Assembly: GCA_949361645.1 (NCBI GenBank)
Contig: OX442415.1
Coordinates: forward strand, 24,223,790-24,287,789
DNA from: Spongilla lacustris
Lineage: Eukaryota; Porifera; Demospongiae; Spongillida; Spongillidae
Direction: 5' to 3'
Length of the DNA: 64,000 nucleotides
Positions within the stretch are counted from its first letter, which is position 1. The number at the start of each line of letters is the position of its first letter. This document shows positions 22,810 to 33,151 of the stretch, piece by piece. The notes below the pieces were generated by a model that was given only the letters and a program-made list of their open reading frames with translations, ran no database searches and was not told the DNA's origin. A program made the translations under genes and the position numbers.

Positions 22810-25800
22810 GCTCTCTTAAGGTATACAGCTGATTTCCCAAACATTGCGGGAGACCGTAAGCTTTAGAACACCTCAACAACAGGTGACTGTTAAAGCAAGG
22901 GGTCACCATGCATGCATAATTTTAAAGAACAACACTTACACACATTGATCTGGAATTACAACTTTTTTTTTTTAAACAAATAAAGTGTTTAACTTTTAGT
23001 AACAAGCCTGCACCATTACATTTTGAATGAAAGCACTCCCTCATTTAACATAGAGCTTTCCCGTGCAGTCTCATAAAGCAGTGATTCTATCACTACTTTG
23101 GCACACAATTGCTCACAACATGGTGTTATTACATCACTCTTAAATCCAAGGATCACAAACGCACTTGCAACACTAATCACAACAGGCACGCTTAAAAAGC
23201 AGCACCACAGATTGTTAGTTATATAACTCATAACTTGATTAAGCAAAACCTATCTTAAAAACAGCACTTGTTGTTCCACGACATAGCTGGAGGCTTGACA
23301 GATGAGCTGATGCTCTAATATAAAAGCATCGACTGAAAGCATTAAAAAACTTAAATGTGTGTATGAGACAGCGGCTAAAACCAGTACACATTATAATCTC
23401 AGAACAAATTTAGGTACTTAGAAAGGATCGATGGGTTCATATGTACTCAATCACCTAATGCATTAGACAGCTAACACACCCTCACTAAAAGTAACACTTA
23501 AAGCAGAGGGTCTATATCCATAAGCACCAGCAATGCAAGTACTTAAAACAGCAAAGTTTTTACTTTTAGTGCAATAACAAAGAAGCCTGTACTATTACAT
23601 TTTGAAATAAAGCACTCCCTCATTTATAACATAGAGCTTTTCCTAGGAGTCTCTTAAAGCAATTATTCTACCACTAATTTGACACACAATTGCTCACAAT
23701 GTGGCAAAATAACACCACTCTTAAATCCACATCATGGTGTCTCCTAGAGATGAGAGCCTACCCATGCTATAAACAACAGCACCATTTGTGATCTGGTAAC
23801 TAGCTATAAGATTCATAACTGTCTTAAGCATAACTTATCCTATAAAACAGCACTCTTCCCAAGAAATCAATCCAAAACATAGCTGGCTTGACAAATGAGC
23901 TGATGCTCTAAATTAAAAGCATCGGCTCCTAGCATTAAAAATGATGACTCACTTAAATACATGTACGAGAGAGCCCTTCCCTAAATACGAATCAGTACAC
24001 AGAACTAACGTAGGTGAGCCCTGATAAAAGATCAATGGACTCATCTCTACTCAATGTCATCTAATGGGTTGCAACATTAGACAGTTAAGCACACCCTCAC
24101 AAGAAGTAACCCTTAATGCAGGGAGTCTATTTCCAGAAGTGGCAGTTGCACATATTATGATGCGGAAAAAATAGCTATAAAAAAGCAACTTAGACCAAGG
24201 AACTAAAATGACACTGCTCTTAAATCCAAGCATTGGGAACCTAGCTGATATTTGTAATGAAAACACTTCCCCAAATCACAGCAGGCTCATCTGAGTTATC
24301 AGATCCATGATGCAGAGCACACCCTTCTTTAATACAGGTATATTTCTAAGCAGAGACTATGTCATTTGTACCTAGAACCAATGACATGTACTTGTAAAAT
24401 AACACACAGGTAAAAGCTATTAAAGCTCACATCATTATATTTTCCATTTTAAAGCACACCTCATTTATCACAGTTGTTTACATACCTCAACAGCATCCAC
24501 AATCATTAATTTACTGGAGAAGTATTAAAAGCATGCAAAGTACATAACAAAGAACCCCCCCCCCCCCCCCCCCCCCTCCAAAAAATAACATTCATGTTGG
24601 TCCACTATGACCTGGGAACGTGCAACAATGATGCATTACCCGGTTCTCTTAACATGGCAGTTTCCTATGAAACACCATGAATAAAAAAACTTCACTTAAA
24701 TAAGAGAGTAATACATATGCAACAACAAACTATGATATTGAACTAGCTAGCTACAAGGCTCAATCACAAACACACCTCTCTAAAAAAAACACATACTTCA
24801 ACAGCATGCACAGTCAAATACATTACTGGATGGTATGAAACTAATGGACACCCTCAGGAGTACTGATACTTAGCACATGCACTCTCTTAAACCAGTCATC
24901 TTTCAAGTAATCTCAAGTTCCTACAGGTGTAATTTGTAGCTTTAACAAACATTTTCAAGAACACAAAGCTTCCTAGGCACACATTACACTTGAGTCTCTT
25001 AAAGCAGAGACTACTCTTAAGACATGGCACCACACGTACATAAAACCATCTAAAACCTAGCTGTAAGCTTGCTATACTGCAACAGGAGTCTCCTAAGGCT
25101 GATACATAAGCCACAGCAACGTACATCATAAATTGGGAACTACATGTAGCTAACAGCAAGGCCCAAAACTTTATGCTCACTTTAAGACATACAGGATTGT
25201 GATTTGCTAAGAAACTCGTAGCTTTATGAATTGAAATTAAAGCTCAAACTCTCTAACGGCACTATTTGCGTGATATTATCTAAAACATAGCTCGAGGCTT
25301 TACACATCAGCTGATACTCGTAAATGAAAGCATTGGCCCCTAACATAGAAACATGACTCATTAAAATACTAAAGCACATTATGATCTGGAAACTAGCTAC
25401 AACCCTACCCGATCCTTACTGGTCAACATTAGACAGTTAAGCACACCCTCACATAAAGAAAAACCAGAGAGTCTATATGCAAAGGCCACAGTTAACACAG
25501 CTGGAAAGGCTCCGAACATGATGCAAGCACACCTCACCTAAAACAGCTGTCTTCCAAATTCATCTAATCCCAATTTAGGCACACTCTGATCTGGGAACTA
25601 GCTAACAGGCTCGCAATGGGATACAGTGACACTGATCTTAAATCCAATCATTGAAAACCTGTTCGGCAGCTTGTAACATTAGCTGGCTCTTTTTAAAAAA
25701 GCACCCAATCATATCACAACTGTCTGTTTAAAAAGAAGAGAGCCATCCATACACAAGCAGCACCAAAAAAAAGATCTGGGATGAACATTGAAAGTAACGC

Positions 25801-27013
25801 ACACCTTCTCTTTAGAAAAACAAATTATCTGGAGGCTTGCAACATTAGCTTGAATAAAGTCTAACATAACTACGAGAATTTGTTAAAGAGATCGGTGGTG
25901 ACACATAATTAAGAAACAGCACACACTATGATCTGGAACTAGAAATAAGGCTCATACCCACTTTTCTTTAAAGCTGCAACCTTTGCTATCATCTAAACCT
26001 GCAGGTGTATTTTTAAGCAGAGACTACCTTTAACCTTAATAACACTCACAGCCAGAAGCTCACGTTACATTATAAATGAAAGCACCCCCTAATTAGATTT
26101 ACAAGCTGGCAAATACCTAGCTTAACAGCATGCACAATTAATCACTTTACTGCATGGGGGCTTGAATGCTCTCTGACCCTTCACATATGTATGACATGAG
26201 GCTTTCCTTACAGTATCAAATGGCACTTCACATAACACAAAGTACCCATACGTAGACTAGCATTGGTTTGGCTCCACGGGATCTTAGCTACGTAGCTAGC
26301 TAAGAGACAAAATCAGATATGTGCACAAATTACTAGTACTGTGTGCTGCTTGGATGCGATGCTGCTGTAAGCTATTAGCTCCGAGAGAGCTGTAATCTTT
26401 TTAGATTTGATTTTTGCGTGTGTAATAACACACGCGTGTATACACGTGTGCGTCTCCGTTTCCTAACTCACAGAATGGCATTGCATGTCAAATTCTTATC
26501 AGCCCGTAGTAGTGTCTGTCTGTACGATTGTGCTAATTGGTGCGCACCACATTGGATGTAAACATGTAATTAGCTCGTAACACCCACGTAGGAGGTGGGG
26601 CATTGCTTTTTTAAAAGGGGCATTGCCTTTTAAAAAGATCCGCCTCCGAATTGTATCACGTGACTGAGACTGCTTATTTAATCACGAAATAAGTCTTGGG
26701 ACGAGGTCGCGTGCGCATGCGTACGCGACGAGAAATAAGTAGTGGGTCGTAGTTTTAGTTGTGAATGTGAAAAAAATCCAATATTTTGAACGAAGCTTCA
26801 CAATTGATATGTAAACACATACGAACTTTTAAAATCAGTTAATTTGTTGTGCTTATTAAAATTAATTAGCATGATTAATAACGTATTAATTAAATGGATG
26901 TAAAAAAATTTGAGGAAACCGACCAACTTAGTTTCAAAATATGAGATTTTTTTCTTACTCCTATCAAAAGTTATTCTCGTTCAAAAGCGTTGCGTTCATT
27001 CGTGGACACCCTG
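22810..27013 (-). repeat. right inverted arm of foldback element
   Basis: About 4.2 kb, the inverse of the left arm. Paired landmarks are 15718-16002 with 24896-25180 and 16626-16835 with 24057-24266. At about 23525-23545 the match jumps over the 0.94 kb kept in the left arm, so this arm carries the deletion, or the left arm an insertion. Confidence 0.85.
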
Positions 27014-27015
27014 TA
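27014..27015. other. TA target-site duplication, right
   Basis: TA directly after the terminal ...GGACACCCTG. Partner of 13880-13881. Confidence 0.9.
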
Positions 27016-27351
27016 TATGATCACGTGAACGACGCTCATTGTGTCTTTCAAAGATACTTACCCCCAAGAATACATGGTCCAACGTGTTAACTGAAATGCA
27101 TGTATAGTCTTGAAATACACGTATAGATAATATTATGATTTTTTCATACACCGAAATTACAATCCGCTTTCAGACTCAAGTCACTTGTGAATAACGAAAT
27201 AACATGGGCCGATGCGACGAATGCAAATGTTTCATTCTTACATGCTACGGATATGGCCGGTCATTAACGTTTATGCTTCCGTATACTCTGTCATTCTTCT
27301 GTACGCGACGACCCCAGCTGTACTCGCACGCACGCAAAGCTACAGGACGAA

Positions 27352-28672
27352 ATGTTTCAACGTCAAGTAGAGACACAGCGGGTAAGACCCGCCGCGAATT
27401 TTAATATCTGGTCTGATCTTCTTCTAGATATTTGCAACTCATGTCCTGTTCATTTTGTTTCTTTCTGATGTGATATTATTAGTTTTTACTGCAACTACAA
27501 GAATCCTCTATCAAAGTATCACGACATGAAAAAAAGGTACACGAGTAGAAATTTACACCCGCACGACAGTAACAGCTGCATGTGGATGAATATTTGGTAT
27601 ATCCGCCACATTAACATCCATACAACTGATGTACATGTATAGGCGGGTATCAATATTCACCAGCTTACATTTTTGGCATATGTTCATTTGACATACCCTG
27701 AAGTTGAAGCGCACCATTGTTATCTCCCACATCATCAGAATGCACCAACGTTCAGGACAAATGAAAGTCCACGCCAAAACGGTTGGAACAATCGGGTGCG
27801 TGATCCAGCACATCAGTAGTAAATAAGTGTTATGACATGTTATCTCATAAGGCTACGTGCAAGTCAAGCAGCGCTACTGAACATAAGTACTCACATAGAC
27901 AGTTGGTATGCCGGTTGGAGATGTTTGTATGCAACATCAGGTTATTTGCACATTCTTACAGCTACTGCCAAAGATGGGAAATTTGCCAGTGATTCCAGAA
28001 ACGGATGAAACAGATGAGGTAATTATAATAGTATGTGATTGTGATGTAGCACACGATGAGGGGGCACTGGCAGGTTAATTTATGCTTATTATTAGTTATG
28101 CTTTCCTGGTTATTAATTATTCCTGGTGTGGCAGCTACATGCATGTAGTAGTAGTAGTGTACGGGATGAATATTTTGTGATCAATTTTATTAATATTTCA
28201 GAAGGAAGAAAATTTGGCACTTCCAGCAAAAGATGCTGTCCCACAGCTGGTCTCCCAGGTAGGCCTAGCCAGTAGAAGCAGCTTGGTGCTCACCTGGGAA
28301 TTGTTCTTATTTCCAGCCAACAAAGTCCATAGAGGGAACTTGTTGGAATGTCCCAGAGGGTGTGAAAATCTTCCCTACAAATTCAGTATGCAGTATGCAG
28401 ATACTATCACTGTAATTGACAATGTTCCACCTTCACGCAGCACGCACAAATGAACTCACTACAGCGTCATTTTAGACCTGTCCCCAGGCCAGTTGCCTAC
28501 AGGAGGAGGTTGTATCGTTCTGGCATAAAGCTGATGTAAGCTTTGGGGTCCTGCCCCCGCACACATACATAATAACGCTCTTCCTTTGTTACAGACCATT
28601 CCATCGGAAGCTGGACACTACAAGCTCAAAGCACTATGCACCACTAATTTAAGCATTATTGTGTATATTTGA
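27352..28672 (+). CDS. unrecognised nine-exon gene, beta copy 1
   Basis: Same exon plan as the 10906-12241 gene, predicted at 174 residues. The fifth exon is 9 nt longer in frame (ends PETDETDE), and exon 6 ends VSQ with a better CAG|GTAGGC donor. Differences that would break the frame (a 2-base net loss after the fourth exon, a 4-base difference after the seventh) lie in introns. The region upstream lost 24 bp from the overlapping upstream ORF (27204). The foldback element ends about 340 bp before the start codon, so it separates this copy from its VNTR and (GT)n upstream region. Confidence 0.58.
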
Positions 28673-29021
28673 TTCATAAATATTTGACTCGCTGATGTGA
28701 ACAGAACTGAGGGAATGCAGCTAATTAATGTCTATCAAATTATTTTAATACCTATGCTGTTATAATTTTAAAAAAGACTGTGATCTGCAAAATGCAGCAT
28801 CACACTGTATTGGAACAGGACTGTGAAAGAGACCTAACGTCAATGCTAATGATACAGCCACGACCTCCCATACATCTAGTGGGAAGAGGTTTGATTAAAT
28901 CTCATTGGCATGAATCGAGTGGGACATACTTTCATCAACTGTATCTAACTGTAAAATCTGAAGAATACCATTCAAAACCCACGCAGGCCTATAAGATACG
29001 CATGCATGCAGGCCTACAAGA

Positions 29022-29112
29022 TCCCCACACAGGATTATTCAATATCCACACAGGACCATTCAATACCCTCACAGGACCATTCAATACCCACACAGGACCA
29101 TTCGATAACCAT
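29022..29112 (+). repeat. 21-bp minisatellite, unit 1
   Basis: Four copies of CACACAGGACCATTCAATACC. The same array is at 43147-43237, and a reduced version is at about 62158-62185. Confidence 0.85.
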
Positions 29113-29408
29113 GCAGGCCTATAAGATACACATATAGGGCCTTAACTACCTTACTGCAATGTAGTGGCAGAATAATATTCTCTCTCTCCCTCTCTTCCCC
29201 CTAGGGCTCCATGTGCTTACATGTATCTGCAGCCACATCATCACATCAGTAACACAGATCATTTTTTGAAGGTGAAGAAATTTTAACCACACAACAACGT
29301 TGAGCTCAAATGACACAAAAGCGCCACTTTACACGAACGCCAACACACACAGTGATAGAGTACGTCACACATCTGCTAGGAAGCTGAAGCCACACCCACT
29401 CACTGCTC

Positions 29409-29638
29409 CTATGGTGAACCCCCCTCACTAAAAGCTTCATATATATTTTCCGACAGTCTCTGCAGTCCCTTATTCCCCAGCAGGCACTTGCAACGTGAGA
29501 ACAGGTGGGCACCAATTAGAACACGATACCACACATGCATGCAAGCACATACATACCTGGATGAAGGCGGGACTAAATAACACATGAGTGTGGTCTGTGA
29601 CGAGGGGAATAAGTTTGGCAAGAGGGAGAGTGGGGGAC
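29409..29638 (-). pseudogene. PEX3: PEX3 3' fragment (last two exons), unit 1
   Basis: Exon 29638-29557 (82 nt) reads SPTLPLAKLIPLVTDHTHVL..., and exon 29486-29409 (78 nt) reads CLLGNKGLQRLSENIYEAF... and stops. Both keep their splice sites and frame, and nearly equal the genuine gene at 62472-62701. The upstream exons are absent because the duplication breakpoint lies in the preceding intron at about 29695. Without the N terminus it cannot make a membrane-anchored PEX3. Confidence 0.85.
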
Positions 29639-29798
29639 CTAGGTGAATATAGAGCAAGGTATCATATTCTAACTAAAGGGAGTGGGGGTGGGGGTGTGGA
29701 TGTTTGCAGATTATCAGTAAGCTGTACATTGTGTGTGTGTGTGCGTGCTCCTTGCCAGCAAACCCATGCCCCCTGGCCCCCCCCCGCCGCTCCCCCAG

Positions 29799-30129
29799 AG
29801 TGCCTCAGGTCCTCTGCTACCTTGGTATACTGGAGTACAGCTCAGAGCTTAACAAGAAGCTATGTGCAGGGGAGCACCTTGCCCCTGGCAGTGAGGAGGA
29901 GGTGGAGATAAGGGGGTGCTCCATCGCTGCTGTGGAGAGGGTTAAGGGGTGTCTGAACACCTACAGAAAAGTACAGAAAATTACCTCTGCACAAATAGAC
30001 TTCTACTTGTGGAATTTAGCTAAAAACCATAGCAACGAGATGGAAGATTATCCAATTCATAGCAGAAGTGTGTGTATACAGCTAGCTGTGTACACACACC
30101 CTTGTAGCCTCTCTTTTTTATTTATTTAA
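29799..30129 (+). pseudogene. QNG1: QNG1 (queuosine salvage) last-exon fragment, unit 2
   Basis: The acceptor TCCCCCAG is followed by an open frame reading RVPQVLCYLGILEYSSEL, then GSEEEVEIRGCSIAAVERV, then IDFYLWNLAKNH and YPIHSRSVCIQ before the stop. These are the C-terminal hallmarks of the DUF2419 family, queuosine 5'-phosphate N-glycosylase/hydrolase (human C9orf64), which releases queuine for tRNA modification. Exon phase requires two bases from a previous exon. Upstream there is only PEX3 intron sequence, so the exon is orphaned at the duplication junction. The frame is intact. Confidence 0.8.
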
Positions 30130-30269
30130 ATGCGCATGCGCATCATGATAACTTTAGTGGTGGAAACCTATGGTGCATGGGGAGCTGAAGCCATTGATGT
30201 GTTTTCAACTGTGGCATCACGCCTGCTAATTCCACCAAGCCAAGAGCTCTGGCAGCGGCGGGGCACGTC

Positions 30270-30270
<1 letters not shown>

Positions 30271-30302
<32 letters not shown>
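30271..30302. repeat. poly-C tract (32)
   Basis: Uninterrupted C run downstream of the QNG1 exon; 26 C at 44394-44419 in unit 3. Confidence 0.9.
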
Positions 30303-30304
<2 letters not shown>

Positions 30305-30768
30305 ATTTTTTTTGTATACCATTAACTTTAGTTACCTGTACCTACGACTCACTATTGATTCATACAGCGTGTGCGCGATACGCGCCGATATAGATCATCG
30401 ATTACTCATTACCGATAGTTTGATAATTATATGCAATGGTTGCACGATTTGAACGTGACGGAGTGTCAAAACGACAAAAGAATCATGCAGGCCCTCTATC
30501 TCCTAAACGTAGAAAAGATGAACAACAGCGCCAGCATCTTTAAAGATCCAAGTATAGAAAATTTGGCTAATGTGTAGTGATGCTATTTGATAGTACGTTG
30601 CAATGGTCAGACTGCCATTTTGCTGTCTCTAAAAGCTTGCAGCAAGGTGCATTCAGTTTCCTACAGATGTATATCTAAACGATAATGGCTTGGAGACTCT
30701 GCATGTGACTGCAGAGAACATAATAGACGCATTTGCGGCATGGTATCATATCATCGAAAGATGAATTG

Positions 30769-30878
30769 CACAGCAAAAAAAGTTTAGTGAAACGGCCAAC
30801 TATATCACTCCAAATCCTGATTCTGAGTGATATAGTAAGCCGTTTTGAGTGAAATCCACCAAACTTTTTTTGCTGTGT
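30769..30878. mobile_element. 110-bp MITE present only in this copy
   Basis: The terminal inverted repeats start CACAGCAAAAAAAGTTT and end AAACTTTTTTTGCTGTG, flanked by TG on both sides (30767-30768 and 30879-30880). The equivalent site in unit 3 (44880-44895) reads GATGAATTGGCTCTC with no insert, so it is a clean empty site with one TG. Confidence 0.85.
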
Positions 30879-30938
30879 GGCTCTCCTATTGGACAACAAA
30901 TGAGCAGCTAGCAAATGCATAGCACAATTCATTGTAAT

Positions 30939-31184
30939 CTAATTTTTCTTTTTTTTTTTAAAGAGCCATTCTCCGAGGTCCTGGTATGCTATATAGGCTT
31001 CAATGTCTGTCGACTCATTTTGTATTCCCCAGTTGTTAGCATCACATGAGAAAGTGCGTGGTTGTAGAATACTCAAAACCATCCCATCTGGAGGAGTGGT
31101 AGGCTTTCCATGCAGGTAAGTTTCTCCATCTGGATCTGATATAATCGCTCGGATAAGACGTTTATTGCGCTGTATCTTCCTCAT
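30939..31184 (-). CDS. small unrecognised ORF, unit 2
   Basis: 81 residues from a real ATG (MRKIQRNKRLIRAIISDPDG..., then PRTFSCDANNWGIQNES...). The composition looks like coding sequence. It is repeated at 44938-45192, while unit 1 keeps only a remnant at about 4622-4720. On the opposite strand the same interval is bounded by a polypyrimidine-AG and CAG|GTAAGT, so the coding strand is uncertain. No family is recognised. Confidence 0.3.
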   Translation of the reverse strand: MRKIQRNKRLIRAIISDPDGETYLHGKPTTPPDGMVLSILQPRTFSCDANNWGIQNESTDIEAYIAYQDLGEWLFKKKKKN

Positions 31185-31419
31185 GATTGAAGCGTAATGT
31201 TAGCTGTTATGCGGAAGCGCTAGAACCACCAAGTTACAAACTTACTGACGAGTTGGATTTGTTGTAAGGGGAGTTATGTGACACAATTTCGATCTTTAGC
31301 AACTTAGTTATGTTAGCAATAGCCTACAACAGATTTTATCGGCCGTGGAAGACATAAAAGTTAATTAATAAGTAAACCCTTATATACATGTATAGTGCTC
31401 TACAGTTAGTTTCTCCCAA

Positions 31420-31629
31420 ATGCTTGCCGGGGTTTGTTTTCTTCAAAATGCCGTCACGCGTCGATCGCAAAGAGAAAAGAATCGTGCTAAGAAGATTGCC
31501 AAGTTAAATGATGACAGTTGTGCTGACGAGTCGCAAGATATTGAATGTGAGCAGCGTGACAGTTTTCAGAGAAAAAAAAAAAGAACACTTGTGAAAGGAA
31601 TCGCTACAAAGCCAAATAATGAATACTGA
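31420..31629 (+). CDS. small Lys/Arg-rich ORF, unit 2 copy
   Basis: 69 residues from ATG. It shares SQREKNRAKKIAKLNDD with the unit 1 copy but ends early after the poly-A run (KKKRTLVKGIATKP). A small indel near the original second ATG shifts that start out of frame, while the upstream ATG stays in frame. Probably a decaying relic. Confidence 0.25.
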   Translation: MLAGVCFLQNAVTRRSQREKNRAKKIAKLNDDSCADESQDIECEQRDSFQRKKKRTLVKGIATKPNNEY

Positions 31630-31806
31630 GAGTAAGAAAGGCCTACTACTAACGATCAAAAATCGAGAACTAATTTTAGCAGCAGGCAAATCCAAAGGCC
31701 AAGAGAGATATCTCAAGGATAAACAGCTTCAGGAAAAGACTAGTTAGGAGAGTTTGCATGCAATGTATACCGTTTGGCTGCACGCGCGTGTGCATTATTC
31801 GTCTGC

Positions 31807-32770
31807 CTCGAGCTCCTTCCTGTATGCATACCATATATGGTGTTCAATGTGGATTTATACCTTGTCATACATGTAGCTTCTATGGCTGCTAAAACATGCA
31901 CATGGACCTCCAATCCTCCATGATGTACTCCTGTTTTCAGCTGGAACCTATTGCATGCAGCTCTTTTAAGAGCTTTCAATTTGTCTAAGAGATTTGCAGG
32001 ACTAGCACTTCCTGTAATATGAATCCATGTGTGGTGTCCCAGCATGCATGTAGTCTTAAGCTTTGACACATCTACTATGGCTGCAAACCTGAACACGGAG
32101 CAATCCTTCCCTGGGTTCTCCAGTACATCATCTGGAACCAATTACAGCTATTTTAAGAGCTACCAATATGCATGTCTAAGAGATTTATGCTTTGCAGGAT
32201 TCTCAAATGGCCAATGGGGTTGCAGCCGTGACCTTGGGGTACCATGTAAATTAATGGCTCTGTCTATCTATACATGTAGGCCCTCACCCCGAAAAGAGGC
32301 TTATGAGTTCACACAATCATATGGTATACTTAACACAGAATCCAATCCATCCTGATATCAGTTCTCTATACTGACAAAACTGCTTTTAAAAATAGGCCTG
32401 CCTCCTTCCCATGCATGTGTTTACATGCAATTTAATACATTGCTGTCTGGATGGCATGTGAAAATGTTTCTGTGTCTAGTACCTAGTTACTCTGTGTCAA
32501 CTTTTATACATTTTATCTTGCAACTTTACATCCATAAAACCACAAGCCTGCCTCCTTCCTGTATATGCATACCATATATGGTGGCCCAGTGTGTGTTCAA
32601 TGTGGTTGTCATACATGTAGCTTCTACACGATGGCTGCTAAAACATGCACACGGACCTCCAATCCTCCATGATATTCTCCTGTTTTCAGCTGGAACCTAT
32701 TACATGCAACTCTTTTAAGAGCTATCAATTTGTCTAAGAGATTTATGCTTTGCAGGACTAACACCTCCTG
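31807..32770 (+). repeat. ~200-bp direct repeats flanking 0.55 kb, unit 2
   Basis: A block at about 31807-31995 (CTCCTTCCTGTATGCATACC ... TCTAAGAGATTTG) returns at about 32545-32770. Units 2 and 3 (about 45814-46777) hold both blocks. Unit 1 (about 5327-5510) has a single fused block, as expected from recombination between direct repeats. ORFs inside are not convincing. Confidence 0.75.
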
Positions 32771-32814
32771 TATGAATCCATGTTCTCATGCATGCAACGT
32801 ATACAAATGAGTGA

Positions 32815-33128
32815 AACAAAATATAAAAATTTAATTAAAATAAAATTGGTGATGTAGGATTTGTAGACAGCAATTGAATAAAAAGTAAGGAAACTATATA
32901 AGGAATTACTGATATTATGCATTCATTAATATAAATTATAAATATTTCATACCTACATTTAGCACTAAATTTCAGGCAGGTAGATTTGCTAAATAAATGT
33001 AGGTCTGTAATATTTATAATTTATATTAATGAATGCATAATATCCTGGCGTAATTCCTTGTTTCCCTCAATTGCTGTCTACAAATCCTACATCACCAATT
33101 TTATTTTAATTAAATTTTTATATCTTGT
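32815..33128. mobile_element. palindromic MITE, unit 2 copy
   Basis: Same element as 5552-5856, with a few indels in the arms, again 24 bp from the TRIM-NHL stop codon. Confidence 0.8.
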
Positions 33129-33151
33129 CACATTACATCATCATTACAACA

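Larger units (their letters stand above)
13882..27013. mobile_element. 13.1-kb foldback Tc1/mariner-type element
   Basis: A complete insertion in sub-repeat beta of unit 1. It is 13,132 bp, bounded by CAGGGTGTCCACGAATGAAC and its reverse complement, and flanked by TA duplications. The termini CAGGGTGTCC and the TA target are typical of Tc1/mariner-class elements. Inverted arms occupy 13882 to about 19040 and about 22810 to 27013. The centre holds a double palindrome, a CCAAT-rich promoter-like tract and a broken mariner-type transposase. The arms are full of degenerate repeated phrases, as in foldback elements. It is non-autonomous by its own content. The two outer ends look about 97% identical by eye, suggesting a modest age. 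The insertion post-dates the segmental duplication, because units 2 and 3 have the empty site. Confidence 0.9.

Noticed and set aside
28780..29124. 114-codon ORF repeated in unit 2 (42905-43249)
   Set aside because: Its C-terminal third is the 21-bp minisatellite, the third copy is disrupted, and no domain is seen.
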